Source: JADGNF01 sp964582085 (GTDB lineage: Archaea; Thermoproteota; Bathyarchaeia; Bathyarchaeales; Bathycorpusculaceae). From it: a stretch of DNA of 64,000 nt. The DNA lies in contig CAZOPV010000002.1 of NCBI GenBank assembly GCA_964582085.1, positions 163,600-227,599 of the forward strand. The letters run 5' to 3'. Both the position numbers and the translations under genes were made by a program. The notes under the pieces are model-generated. The model was not told the DNA's origin and did not search any database. It saw only the letters and a list, made by a program, of their open reading frames with translations. How positions within the stretch are numbered: position 1 is the stretch's first letter; each line of letters starts with the position of its first letter. Shown in pieces: positions 34,612 through 43,830 of the stretch.

Positions 34612-35697
34612 TTAAACAGCTATTTCGTGTAGCCGTTTCTGTTTGATGGCATCTTTGATTTCTAAGGCTATACGCCTGCCCATGTACATGTTTTCGCCAT
34701 ACCGCAGGTAAGCGTAAGGTGAAGTGCCAATGCCCACGTTGGTTCCAGCTACGATGCGGGCGGAAATTTCAAACGTAAATATCTTCAAGTCGTCCGTGAT
34801 GACAGTTTCAAGGCAGAATGGGCCAATTATTCCTGGCGGAGCCAGTTCCCGTGCTTTTTTGTGCACGTCGTCGCCCATACGCATGATCTCGGGTAGAATT
34901 GACTCTCGAAGTACAATTGGGAAGTTGCCTACTACTGTGTAGGTGGGGTTAACGTCGATGTCTAGTTGTTGGCTAGCGGGAATTTTACCTATGGAGTCTA
35001 CAGCAGATTCATATCGTCTATCCATCGCTAACAGCTCCACGTCGTCTTTTATGATGGATGAAAAATAGCTGGGGTAAACGTTAACGCCTAGCGCGTACTC
35101 TTGCAGGTGAACTTTTCCTAGATCGTCTTCTTGTAGTAAGCCTCTTTTTACCATTTCTTTGAATTTCTTGTAAAATGTTTTTGGTGAGTTTGCAAGGAAG
35201 TAGCCTCTGCCACCTTTTGCGCCTGGCAGTTTTGCGATGACTAACCTATCGATGTCTTCAGGTGTTCTGAAAGTTGTGGGCAATCTTAGCCCTGCTTGGT
35301 TGAGCCACTCTTCTTGGCTTTTGCGGTTTGTTTCCCAATCAAGAAGTTTCCGGTTTCCAAAGAGGGGAACCATTAGACTGTTTTGTAATTCTTCAGTACT
35401 TAAGTAGGCTGTGAAGGAGCCGTGAGGAATCAAAATCGTGTTGAGTTTTCGCAGTTTTTCTTGTAGTTGCAGCTTTAGCAGTTCGGTGAAGTCTTTGACG
35501 ATTATGAGTTCGTCTGCAAGGGGAAATTTCTTGTACATGACTGCGTCTTTTTCTTTGCAGATGCAAACTGTTCTGAACCCTTCTTCTTTGGCGCCCTTGA
35601 AAATATTTAAAGATGAGTGTGATCCTAAGGTGCCTATGGCTATCTTTTTTTGGTCATATTTATTCAAGATTTTTTCTGTGTCTGTGGCTTCTATCAT
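34612..35697 (-). CDS. purP: FAICAR synthetase (PurP), intact copy
   Basis: A 361-aa ATP-grasp enzyme, formate-dependent 5-aminoimidazole-4-carboxamide ribonucleotide formyltransferase, the archaeal replacement for the first PurH step. Recognisable parts are the N-terminal IAIGTLGSHSSLNIFKGAKEEG, the ATP-grasp centre VIAKLPGAKGGRGYFLA, and the C-terminal PPGIIGPFCLETVITDDLK, then SARIVAGTNVG and GRRIALEIKDAI. It is the last of a minus-strand purine run; its ATG overlaps the end of the second purP by 4 bp. In archaea, two purP paralogues, one sometimes lacking activity, are common. Confidence 0.93.
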   Translation of the reverse strand: MIEATDTEKILNKYDQKKIAIGTLGSHSSLNIFKGAKEEGFRTVCICKEKDAVMYKKFPLADELIIVKDFTELLKLQLQEKLRKLNTILIPHGSFTAYLSTEELQNSLMVPLFGNRKLLDWETNRKSQEEWLNQAGLRLPTTFRTPEDIDRLVIAKLPGAKGGRGYFLANSPKTFYKKFKEMVKRGLLQEDDLGKVHLQEYALGVNVYPSYFSSIIKDDVELLAMDRRYESAVDSIGKIPASQQLDIDVNPTYTVVGNFPIVLRESILPEIMRMGDDVHKKARELAPPGIIGPFCLETVITDDLKIFTFEISARIVAGTNVGIGTSPYAYLRYGENMYMGRRIALEIKDAIKQKRLHEIAV

Positions 35698-36790
35698 GTA
35701 ACCACATCGTTGAGTCTTTTCTCTTTTATAGCACGTTTGATTTCCATCGCTACACGTTTGCCTGGTCCTACTTCTGTGCCGTATTTATATTTCATGTAGG
35801 GTGAGGTTGGTTCCACACAGGGGCAGCCTGGCACTCTGGGGCTGACGTCGAAGACGTAGAACTCCAAGTCTTTCGTGATGGCGCCTTGTAGTGCAAACAA
35901 TCCTATAATTCCAGGCGGGTACTCTTTCTTGCAGGTTTCTACAAACTTTTCTGCCGTTTCAAAAATTTTTTCTAATTGACTTTCCCGCATTGTGACGCCC
36001 ATATGTCCAATTTCTATGTTTTGGGTAGGTCTACTCAATTCCAGTTGTTCTTGAGCGGGTAATCCAAGATGCCGTCGAGGTCGGTTTGGACGCGTTTATC
36101 AAAGCCCAGTAGGTCGATTTCGTCGGTTAGAGGTGACCAGAAATAGTTGGCGTTGAATTTAGCGCCTATGACGTATTCTTCTATGATGGCTTCTTTTAGG
36201 GCTTCACGGGTGATTATGCCTTTTTTTATGCGTTCTTCTGCTTTCTTTTCGTATTCTTCAGGAGTCGTAGCATAAAAGAAGGCACGTTCTATAGCGCGTG
36301 TTTTTTCTGGTACTTTCACTATAACGAGGCGATCGATTTCTTTGTATGTCTTGAAAGTTTTTGGTAGGCGTATTCCTGCTTTTTCAAGTAGCCACAATTG
36401 GTTTCTTTGTGCAGTGCGTTCTTCGGTTTTTAGCATGTATCTGTTGCCCATGAGGGGAACTGAGAATTCTTTTTCAATTGCGTCGTAGCCTGCGTAGACG
36501 CTGAAAGAGCGGTTTGGCACAAAAATTGTGTTCAAATCTGTGAGTTGTTTTATTTTTTCAGGTTTAGTGATGTCGCTGAATTTGTCTAGCAATATGACGT
36601 GGTTGAATATGTTGCCGTAGTGTTTGGTGTAGGTTTTTTCTCTTCCTTTTTGGCAGACCACCACGGTTTCGAAGCCTTCCTGTTTGGCGCCTGCTCCGAT
36701 TTCCAGAGCTGAGTGAGAACCTAAAACGCCGATACGGATTTTTTTGGGGTTATAGCAACTTAGGATTTCTTTGATTCTGTTTTGCATCAT
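35694..36790 (-). pseudogene. purP: Second PurP paralogue, split by a one-base frameshift
   Basis: Two consecutive frames together encode one PurP of about 365 aa. The first piece (36,790 to 36,035) covers the N-terminal and ATP-grasp parts (IRIGVLGSHSALEIGAGAKQEG, VIVKVPEKTRAIERAFFY) and ends after ILDYP in off-frame residues. The second (36,038 to 35,694) continues NIEIGHMGVTMRESQLEK and PPGIIGLFALQGAITKDLE to the end. Adding one C to the CCC of TACCCGCTC (about 36,064) joins them as ILDYPAQEQLELSRPTQN. The defect resembles that of the MoaD-like gene at 25.4 kb. The conserved C-terminal block differs from the intact copy (SPRVPGCPCVEPTS against SARIVAGTNVGIGTS), so its activity may differ even if whole. 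Confidence 0.85.
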
Positions 36791-37845
36791 TAGCTTTCGC
36801 CTATGTAATCTTTGTATTTCTTGACGACTTCTCTGAGTTTTGGTGAATCAAAAAACTTGGTTCCAGTTAATTCATTTGCTGTTGATGTGTACATCTCACT
36901 GATAATTGCTTTTAACTGGGGGTCAAGTTTGGGTGGTTGTGACTTGCACAGAGCTTTCCAGTCTTTGATGCCTTTTGCTTCAGCGGTTTTTTTCGCGTCT
37001 TCCGTGTCTTTGTACCATTGAGTTTTCTTATAAAATTGGCGGGCGACTTCTTTGCTTACGTGGAACCCGTCAAGTGTGAATCTACACTCGTCCAATGTGC
37101 CAACGACATCTGTTACAATAAGCCGCCTTTGGCTATCAAATGCAAGTTCGATTTTTCCATCTTCGTTTACAAGTCCTGCTTTTGACGCGACTTCGTTTAT
37201 TGTTTCATTGACTTTTGCCAAGACAACTTTCACGGCTGCGGTTTCGATGTTTGTAAGTCCAGCGATTTTTGCCGCTTCTTCCCATGTAACGTAGCGGTCG
37301 GTTTCTTCCAGTTTTGTGCTCACGTCAAAAATGGTTTTTGTGAATCGTTCGCCAGGTTTCGGGTAATGATCTAAGCCAAGTTCTTGTAGCGTTACTTTTC
37401 CCTGTTCTAATCTTTTGAAGACAGAGGAGCCTTCAGGTAACCCATTACGGTAAATTATCTCTAAGGGAATTAAGAAGTTCTTTAAATCAGTCTTGTATAT
37501 ACTGTAGTCGTAGATTAGTTTACCCTCTTCTACGCGTGTGTTAGGTTTATATACGCTAACCAAGTTGACTTCCATAATACTGCTGGGTTCTTTCAGTTCT
37601 TTAAAAGTAACAACTTTTTTTTCGGAATCAACCAAACCTTTGTAGTGGGTACGAACGCTTTTTTCTTCTAGTCTTTCAAAGCAGTAAGCTCCCATGAGGC
37701 ATAATGCTTCGCCTTTCTTGTCGATGTGATCCGGCATTTCGCCCCAGTCAAAAACTGAATACCTGTCAGAAAAGTGAAATCTACCCGTGCCCATTGATTC
37801 CGGTGTTGGTTTCCTTATTACTTCAAGATCTTTAACGCTACCCAT
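36790..37845 (-). CDS. purC: SAICAR synthetase (PurC)
   Basis: A 351-aa enzyme that joins aspartate to CAIR in purine synthesis. The start region GTGRFHFSDRYSVFDWGEMPDHI corresponds to the KVRD(L/I)Y...SVFD nucleotide-binding part; EIIYRNGLPEGSSVFKRL matches the E(I)V.RN...GS block, and the late segment LIVTDVVGTLDECRF contains the D..GTPDE-like metal site. Longer than the bacterial form (about 240 aa), as usual for many archaea, owing to a C-terminal helical extension. It abuts purP2 (stop and start overlap), consistent with a purC-purP2-purP1 transcript. Confidence 0.92.
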   Translation of the reverse strand: MGSVKDLEVIRKPTPESMGTGRFHFSDRYSVFDWGEMPDHIDKKGEALCLMGAYCFERLEEKSVRTHYKGLVDSEKKVVTFKELKEPSSIMEVNLVSVYKPNTRVEEGKLIYDYSIYKTDLKNFLIPLEIIYRNGLPEGSSVFKRLEQGKVTLQELGLDHYPKPGERFTKTIFDVSTKLEETDRYVTWEEAAKIAGLTNIETAAVKVVLAKVNETINEVASKAGLVNEDGKIELAFDSQRRLIVTDVVGTLDECRFTLDGFHVSKEVARQFYKKTQWYKDTEDAKKTAEAKGIKDWKALCKSQPPKLDPQLKAIISEMYTSTANELTGTKFFDSPKLREVVKKYKDYIGES

Positions 37846-37907
37846 TTCGCATATTCAACCCTGCTGTATTCAGGAACTATTACCCTCAGCTTTATATCCC
37901 TTATTTT

Positions 37908-39491
37908 TTAGCCAAGGCATCTGCGCAATTTTGCTGCTTCCACAAGCGCTTTCTTTGCCTCTTCGTCCTCATGTTCAATCATTGAAATTAGGAAGTTATT
38001 AGTAAAGTTCTCATGTTTCCTTTGCGCGCCACCCTTTGGTCCCAGCTTGAGCGAAAACTTTTCTTCGATGGTCTTTAAGTCTTCTAAGCTGTTCAAAAGC
38101 GCGGTTCGCAGTTTCTCTTCGCTCATGTCTGCTCTTTTGGCTGTTTTGTGACTCATTTCCATTAGCATCTTCAAGTTTTCCCAAGAAACATATTCGCCGA
38201 TTGAGTTCAAATCGTGCTCCATTTTCACGTAATATTTCTGCAGTAGCCTCCATTCGGTTTCATTTAGTTTGGTCAGCGCTTTCATACCTATAAACTCTGC
38301 AGGTAGTCCAATACTGTAGAGCGCGGCGGAAAAGGCAATAGCTCTAGGTAGGCATACGCCCGCTACGCATCTGCTGTAGCCAAAAAGTCCTATGTGAAGT
38401 TTACGGGCTCTCCTTTGGGGTACATATGATGCAACGCAGTTTATGAGTGGCGCCAACATTTCAACTTCCATTTCATATTGTTTTCTACATTTAGCCAAAA
38501 TTTCTAAGAGCTGTTTTTCTTCTTGTCTATCAATTAGGGTGGGCTCGCCGTTTGGAAGCCTCTGGTTGAGCGTTTGTATACCTTCTTTGACTTGCGCAGT
38601 TGGGTAGTCGTATCTGAAGGCGGATTGAATTGTGACTGTTGAGAGTCCTTTGTATTCCTGTAAGAAATGGTCAATATTTTCTGGTGAGAGGTGTCCCCTG
38701 AAGGGTCGTGATCCGACGCCGAGTATGGGGTGTATCTGGACCTTGTAGATTTTTTCCAGTGTTTTAAGTTTGCTCAGAGAAATCTTGGAGAGTAAAACTG
38801 CGCATATAAGACCATAGTTTAGTGCAGGGTCGGATCTTGCCGTGAAGACTCGTAGGTGTTTAGGTTTAGCAACTTTTATGTAGGGACTCACTATTTTGTC
38901 GACGTTCAATATACTGTCTAAGTCTTCGACCAGTGGAATAATCTCTATCTTTTTTGGTTTGAAATCTCCAAGCCAATCTTTGGTTCTGATGGATTTGTAG
39001 AGGTTAGAATCTTCGTCTGCAACTATGGTTTTTTTGTAGTAGTTAAAAAGCAGTATGAGTTCTTTGGCGTTGGTGGTGAAAGGTAATATGACTTCAAAGA
39101 TTGGGGACACTTCGCGTTTGTAAGCTAGTGATGCGACGTCGTGAGCTACAGGAATGTTCTGTAGTGTTTCCACCATGTATTTTTTCTCGGCACCTTCAAT
39201 CTGGGGGTTTGGGACACGGTATGTTAAGTAAATGTCTTCTCCTATTGTGTTTTCTGAGAAATAGCTCCAGTGGTTTTGGAGAAGTTTTCTTACGACCCGT
39301 GTGTCTGTGTCTTTTCCCTCTGAGTCCCACATGACTTCTTGGCAACCCAATATGCTGAAGGCGTAGAAGGCTTCGAAGACTTCGGCGTTGCCGTTTATGA
39401 CTTCGTCTTTACTCCAGTCGGGTATGTGAGCATTATCAGGGTGCTGTGTAGACATTGTACGAGGAATTTTTCTTTCAGACACGGTTGCCAT
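37908..39491 (-). CDS. ppcA: Phosphoenolpyruvate carboxylase, archaeal type (PpcA)
   Basis: A 527-aa archaeal-type PEPC, which carboxylates PEP to oxaloacetate to fill the C4 acid pool. The start IPRTMSTQHPDNA and the following EVMWDSEGKDTDTRVVRKLL are family hallmarks. GVGSRPFRGHLSPEN holds the arginines of the PEP/bicarbonate site and FRYDYP plus GLFGYSRCVAGVCLPRAIAF match the C-terminal half. It is half the length of bacterial PEPC, as expected. Oxaloacetate feeds aspartate, needed by the neighbouring PurC. Starts at ATG 39491. Confidence 0.95.
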   Translation of the reverse strand: MATVSERKIPRTMSTQHPDNAHIPDWSKDEVINGNAEVFEAFYAFSILGCQEVMWDSEGKDTDTRVVRKLLQNHWSYFSENTIGEDIYLTYRVPNPQIEGAEKKYMVETLQNIPVAHDVASLAYKREVSPIFEVILPFTTNAKELILLFNYYKKTIVADEDSNLYKSIRTKDWLGDFKPKKIEIIPLVEDLDSILNVDKIVSPYIKVAKPKHLRVFTARSDPALNYGLICAVLLSKISLSKLKTLEKIYKVQIHPILGVGSRPFRGHLSPENIDHFLQEYKGLSTVTIQSAFRYDYPTAQVKEGIQTLNQRLPNGEPTLIDRQEEKQLLEILAKCRKQYEMEVEMLAPLINCVASYVPQRRARKLHIGLFGYSRCVAGVCLPRAIAFSAALYSIGLPAEFIGMKALTKLNETEWRLLQKYYVKMEHDLNSIGEYVSWENLKMLMEMSHKTAKRADMSEEKLRTALLNSLEDLKTIEEKFSLKLGPKGGAQRKHENFTNNFLISMIEHEDEEAKKALVEAAKLRRCLG

Positions 39492-39543
39492 TTGTTATTC
39501 TCCGGCGAAATAAATAGTTTGAAGTAGTTGCTTTAAGAAGAGG

Positions 39544-40023
39544 CTACTTCATTTTTTTTATTGTGGCGTCTGCTTTTTCAATTTCTTCTTTTTTTGCCAA
39601 CTGATATTTTTCTACGAGTTTTTTCAGTGCCTCATTTTCTATGGCGAAGATTTTGGCAACTGCTATGGCTGCGCCGTCAGGTTCTATTGTCACAATTGTA
39701 CCTACGCCGCTTGGTACCCTCAGCGAGGAGTAGATGTCTGCGCCGCCGTATTTGTCTGAGTAAGGTGGACATGCAATCACTGGCTTAGTGGTGTTGGAGT
39801 CAACAAACGCGCTCAAGGCATTGGAGCGTCCAGCAACAGTTATGTAAACCACCTTTTCGTTCTCGAACTCTTTGAGTATAGAGAGAACTTTCTCAGGTGT
39901 TTTATGTGCTGAAGCAACACGTAACTCGTAATTGACATTTAATGCTTTTAGGTTCTTAGCTATTTCACGGCTAAATTCCAAGTCTTTTTCAGAGCCCATT
40001 ATAATAACTGCTTTTCCATTCAT
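39544..40023 (-). CDS. purE: AIR carboxylase PurE, class II-like
   Basis: A 159-aa PurE. It has GSEKDLEFSREIAKNL, VASAHKTPEKVL and AGRSNALSAFVDSNTTKPVIACPP. The GRSN motif in place of the bacterial GG(A/H)AHLPG resembles animal PAICS, which carboxylates AIR directly with CO2 (class II) without PurK. That fits a high-CO2 anaerobic life and the absence of purK here. Start at ATG 40023 (MNGKAVII); an ATG nine bases earlier is possible. Lies just upstream of ppcA on the same strand, within the purine run. Confidence 0.9.
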   Translation of the reverse strand: MNGKAVIIMGSEKDLEFSREIAKNLKALNVNYELRVASAHKTPEKVLSILKEFENEKVVYITVAGRSNALSAFVDSNTTKPVIACPPYSDKYGGADIYSSLRVPSGVGTIVTIEPDGAAIAVAKIFAIENEALKKLVEKYQLAKKEEIEKADATIKKMK

Positions 40024-40104
40024 ACAACACACGCTCCAATGTAAGAAGTCAAACTTGCTAATTAATTTTAAACTTTGAAAGAACAGTGTCTTTGGTTGTT
40101 TATT

Positions 40105-41787
40105 TTATGTTGATAGCAATTCCAGTATTTTCTTGACGATGTCTATTCCTGAAATTACTCCCACCAGTTTTTCCTGTTTGTTCACTACAAAAACGTGGTC
40201 TTGCTGTGAATCTATCATGAGTTGTGCAACCTCATCTATGCTTTTTTCTTCGTTAATTACAGTAGGGTTGTGCATAGTCGTCTCTGAGAGATTCATTTCT
40301 TGTCGTCGCAGGTCCACGTAGCCAAGGTCTTCTAAATGAATTACGCCTACTACGCGGGTTTGATCATCAACTACGGGTAAAACTCTCAGGTTGGTTTTTT
40401 CAAAAATTTCTGTTGCTTCTTTTACGGTTATTCCCTGTGAAAGCACAATCGGCTCTTTAGTCATAACGTTAACTGCTTTTGTTTGTTCCAATTTTTCCGG
40501 TATTAGTTTCTTTCCTTTAAGGAAGAATCTTTCAAGAGCTAGCTCTTCAGTTTTAAGTTTGGTTCGTGGTTGGGTAGAGTAAAACGAATTCTTCCCTGAG
40601 ATAACGTAGCTGACTCCGCTGGCTAGTAATGCGGGTATTGCAAATGCGCCGCCTAAACTCTCAACAATGAAGGCGACAGGCATTAACAGAACTTTATGTG
40701 TGCTTGAGATTAACGCGGCCATTCCGACGGCAATAAACATCACGGCTAAGTTTGCATCAAAAAGTACAGAAAAAATGTATCCGATAGCTGCGCCTACAAC
40801 CATTGTGGGAACGAATAAGCCGCCGCTACCTCCAAAAGTAAGGGTGACCGACGTAGCTAAGGTTTTAAACAAAACAATCATGACGGCAGCGGTGATGCTA
40901 AAGCTTGTTCCCTCTACTATTATGGCGTGGATGAAATGCAATCCTACTCCTATTGAGTAAAATGATAGTGTCCCACAAACGCTTAGAATTATAGCCGCCG
41001 ATATTGCTAGGCCGGCGTTTCCTATTTTGCGTTTGACTTTAACTGCTACATTTTTAGTCCACAAGAAAGTTTTAGTAAAGAAGACTGCGTAAACGCCACA
41101 AATGATGCCGAGCAAAAGTGAAAGTCCGATTTCAAGCAGTGTAGGGGAAAGCGTGTATATAATTTCTCCAAAAAAGGGTTCGCTTCCCAGTAGTGTAATG
41201 GAAAGTAAGTAAGCGGGGATGGAGGCTATCGACGCTTCGATGAAGGTTTCTCTGTCTATGTCATTTTTGTAGGGTATTTCTAGGGCAAAAAGAATTGCGG
41301 CTAAAGGTGTTCTGAAAGTGGCTGATAAACCTGCAGCTGCGCCAGCAATAAATAGCTTGCGTCGTAATTCAGGTTTAATTCTGAAATACTTGGAAAATGC
41401 GGAGCCTACTCCGCCTCCTGCAAGTAGACTGGGTCCTTCAGGTCCTGCGCTTCCACCTAGCCCTAAAGTTAACATTGCAGCGGTTGGCTTCACCACGGTG
41501 TCTCTTAAGCTGACCTCGCCGTTTGTTAAGTGGTACGCTTCCAAAACGGCGTGTGTGCCTGAACCGGTGGTTTTTGTGGTGGCAAACTGCTTTACTAAAA
41601 CATAGGGGACGCCTATTGCAAGAAAAGATAACGGCAAAATGTTGAGTGCTGAGTAATCTATAGTGCCTTTAGTAAAATTCCATACCCCTAAATATAGTGT
41701 GTAAAACGCTATGGCTATGAAAGCAGCTGTTAAGCCTACAACTGCAACTAGAAGGTAATACTGTAGTCTTTCATGAACCTTGCTCAT
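40105..41787 (-). CDS. ClC-type chloride channel/transporter with CBS pair
   Basis: A 560-aa ClC family protein. The anion-selectivity segments are GSAGPEGPSLLAGGG (GxEGP) and GSGGLFVPTMVVGA (GxFxP-like), and there are about ten or more hydrophobic helices. The cytosolic C terminus (about residues 430-560) has two CBS domains (VNVMTKEPIVL and MHNPTVINEEKSIDEV), which sense adenine nucleotides in relatives. The first signature Ser of GSGIP is Gly-Ser-Gly-Thr-like (TGSGTHAV). Channel or Cl-/H+ exchanger cannot be decided. Monocistronic. Confidence 0.9.
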   Translation of the reverse strand: MSKVHERLQYYLLVAVVGLTAAFIAIAFYTLYLGVWNFTKGTIDYSALNILPLSFLAIGVPYVLVKQFATTKTTGSGTHAVLEAYHLTNGEVSLRDTVVKPTAAMLTLGLGGSAGPEGPSLLAGGGVGSAFSKYFRIKPELRRKLFIAGAAAGLSATFRTPLAAILFALEIPYKNDIDRETFIEASIASIPAYLLSITLLGSEPFFGEIIYTLSPTLLEIGLSLLLGIICGVYAVFFTKTFLWTKNVAVKVKRKIGNAGLAISAAIILSVCGTLSFYSIGVGLHFIHAIIVEGTSFSITAAVMIVLFKTLATSVTLTFGGSGGLFVPTMVVGAAIGYIFSVLFDANLAVMFIAVGMAALISSTHKVLLMPVAFIVESLGGAFAIPALLASGVSYVISGKNSFYSTQPRTKLKTEELALERFFLKGKKLIPEKLEQTKAVNVMTKEPIVLSQGITVKEATEIFEKTNLRVLPVVDDQTRVVGVIHLEDLGYVDLRRQEMNLSETTMHNPTVINEEKSIDEVAQLMIDSQQDHVFVVNKQEKLVGVISGIDIVKKILELLST

Positions 41788-41947
41788 TTAGTCTTCCAGA
41801 CGCGTCTTCAAGCAATATAAAATTTGCTGCTTTAGCTTTACTTTGTGGGGTAAGAATTTGTTTTTTAATAACTCTAAGGTTGCGCTAAATTTAGCTTTTT
41901 TGAGGCAGTTCGTTTGTTGTTGAGGTATTTGGCAAAGGGGCTGCAAG

Positions 41948-43399
41948 TTAGGGTTTGATTTCATATAGTTTTTTACCTGTGGGGTTGAGTTTAGGTATGG
42001 TCATAGTGAACTGGGCCCCTTGTCCATGTTTGCCTGTTTCTTGTATTTGCCAGCCATAAGTTTCACATATTATCTTTATTAAGTAAAGTCCGTAGCCTGT
42101 GCCTTTGCCGAAGCCTTCCCTGAAAAGTTTGCCTTTTACTTCTTCAGGTATTCCTACGCCGTCATCTTCATAAATGATTTTTAGAGATTCCTCGTCTTCT
42201 TTAAAAAACAATCTGATTTTTGTGACTTTTTCTCCGTATTTCAAAGTGTTGTCAATCAAATTGTAAAGCACTTGTCTGAGTAGTGAATCTGCCAGTACGG
42301 TTAAGCCGTGGCATTCGTTGATTATTTGAATAGTTTCTAACTCTGAAAAAAGTGAAGCTGCTTCATCCATGGATTTCCCCACCTCGACATAGGTCAAATC
42401 TTTTGTGCCGCTCTGTACGTAAACTCTTTGAAACTCTAAAATCTCCAGTATTTGTTTAGAGGCTGCCGCTATTGATTCAACGTGTTCTGATAGTTCTGTG
42501 TTGCCGTTTATTTTCTTTTTAAGAAGAAACGTTCTGCCGCCGATAACAGTAAGTTTGTTTCTTATGTCATGGCTCGTTAATCTTTCAACGGCGTGCAGTT
42601 TTTCATTCAGTTCAGCGACTTTTTTAATGGCGTCTTCTAAAACTTCCAGCATCCACTCTTTTTCACTAATATCTGTAATTATCCCAATGGCGCCGATAAA
42701 CTCTCCTTTCTGATCAGTAACGGCCGAAATAGTAATTAGCAACCGTGCAGGCGTACCATCTTTTAAATTAACCGTGGTTTCTCTGGTTAAAGACTTGTCA
42801 ATCTTCAAATTGTCGAGAAAGCCCTGTGTTGCTTCCTTCATTGATTCTCCGCCAACGATGCTTGTTATTTGTTGCCCTAAAACATCAGAAGCTGGCAAAC
42901 CATACAGTTGCTCTGCCATTCTGTTCCAATAGGTAATTCTTCCGTCAGCGTCAGTGGCCATCACGGCTTGCCCGATTGAGTTCAATAGGTTGGCGTGAAG
43001 TAAACATGTTTTAAGTGTTTTCTTGTTTTCAGTAATGTCTATGAAAACTCCTACTAGAAATCTTCTGCCGCCAAATTCCACCAAATTGGCTTTAATTGCA
43101 ACATCTTTAACTTCGCCGTTTTTGTTTATAACTTGCGTTTCAAGGATCTGCCCTTCTTTAACTGAAAGATGCTGACGAAAAGTGCTGCTGAACTCTTCCA
43201 TTTCCATGTTGGGGTGAAGTAAACGTTGATGCATTCCAATCAACTCTGACTTAGATCTGCCAACCAAGTTTGTTGCTGCTTCGTTGCAATCAACGATGAG
43301 TCCTGTTTCAGCGTCAGCTACAAAAATGGCGTTCGCCGCTTTATCAAATAGGACTTTATGAAAAACCTCAAGGTTGCCTATTTCTTTTTTATCTTTCAT
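41948..43399 (-). CDS. PAS-PAS sensor histidine kinase
   Basis: A cytosolic 483-aa sensor kinase without membrane segments. Residues about 12-130 form a first PAS domain (NAIFVADAETGLIVDCNEAA), about 140-255 a second (AVMATDADGRITYWNRMAEQLYG). A short coiled helix leads to the phospho-acceptor LTSHDIRNKLTVIGG. The ATPase has N-box LIDNTLKYG, G1 YEDDGVGIPEE, and G2 GKGTGYGLYLIKII. No response regulator is next to it. I start at ATG 43399; GTG 43414 would add five residues. The signal sensed is unknown. Confidence 0.9.
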   Translation of the reverse strand: MKDKKEIGNLEVFHKVLFDKAANAIFVADAETGLIVDCNEAATNLVGRSKSELIGMHQRLLHPNMEMEEFSSTFRQHLSVKEGQILETQVINKNGEVKDVAIKANLVEFGGRRFLVGVFIDITENKKTLKTCLLHANLLNSIGQAVMATDADGRITYWNRMAEQLYGLPASDVLGQQITSIVGGESMKEATQGFLDNLKIDKSLTRETTVNLKDGTPARLLITISAVTDQKGEFIGAIGIITDISEKEWMLEVLEDAIKKVAELNEKLHAVERLTSHDIRNKLTVIGGRTFLLKKKINGNTELSEHVESIAAASKQILEILEFQRVYVQSGTKDLTYVEVGKSMDEAASLFSELETIQIINECHGLTVLADSLLRQVLYNLIDNTLKYGEKVTKIRLFFKEDEESLKIIYEDDGVGIPEEVKGKLFREGFGKGTGYGLYLIKIICETYGWQIQETGKHGQGAQFTMTIPKLNPTGKKLYEIKP

Positions 43400-43830
43400 G
43401 TAGGTGACTTCCACCAGAACCTAAGATGATTGTTCGTAACAATTCTATCATCAAGTGTGATTTACGTGAATAGGTGAGTGTATCTTTTATAAAAGAGTTG
43501 TCGGGCGCCTAGCGCATTCTTGACTGCCGAGGGCAATAATGGGCGTGTGTGGTTTAGCAGGATCGACTTTTCGGTCAGTTTTAATCATGGGGTTTTACGC
43601 TTACCAATTTTAACAATACTCTTTGAGAACGTGACTGACGCGCTAAAATAAAAATGGTTTGTGCGTTAATTGGGTGGTTTGCTTGGAGCTGTCTGAGTGG
43701 TTCGGCGGAAAAGTCTTTTTCGTCTATAATTAATGAACTTGTTAATAATTGGTCAACAAGAAGACTTATATTTGAGAAGTTTTGATATTAAAAATACGTG
43801 TTTAACTTTGAACTAAAAAAGGTGATCCAT
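43400..43830. promoter_or_regulatory. Intergenic region with thermosome promoter
   Basis: 431 bp between divergent genes. CTTATATTT at 43,765-43,773 is a good TATA box, with an A/G-rich BRE-like stretch upstream (AAGAAGA), about 60 bp before the thermosome ATG. AAAGGTGATCC before 43,831 is the Shine-Dalgarno. A structured GC-rich patch at 43,500-43,600 (CGGGCGCCTAGCGC and neighbours) might be a small RNA, but I could not assign one. Confidence 0.5.

Noticed and set aside
43500..43600. Possible structured RNA upstream of the thermosome
   Set aside because: GC-rich patches with short complementarity were visible, but no known RNA family consensus could be matched.
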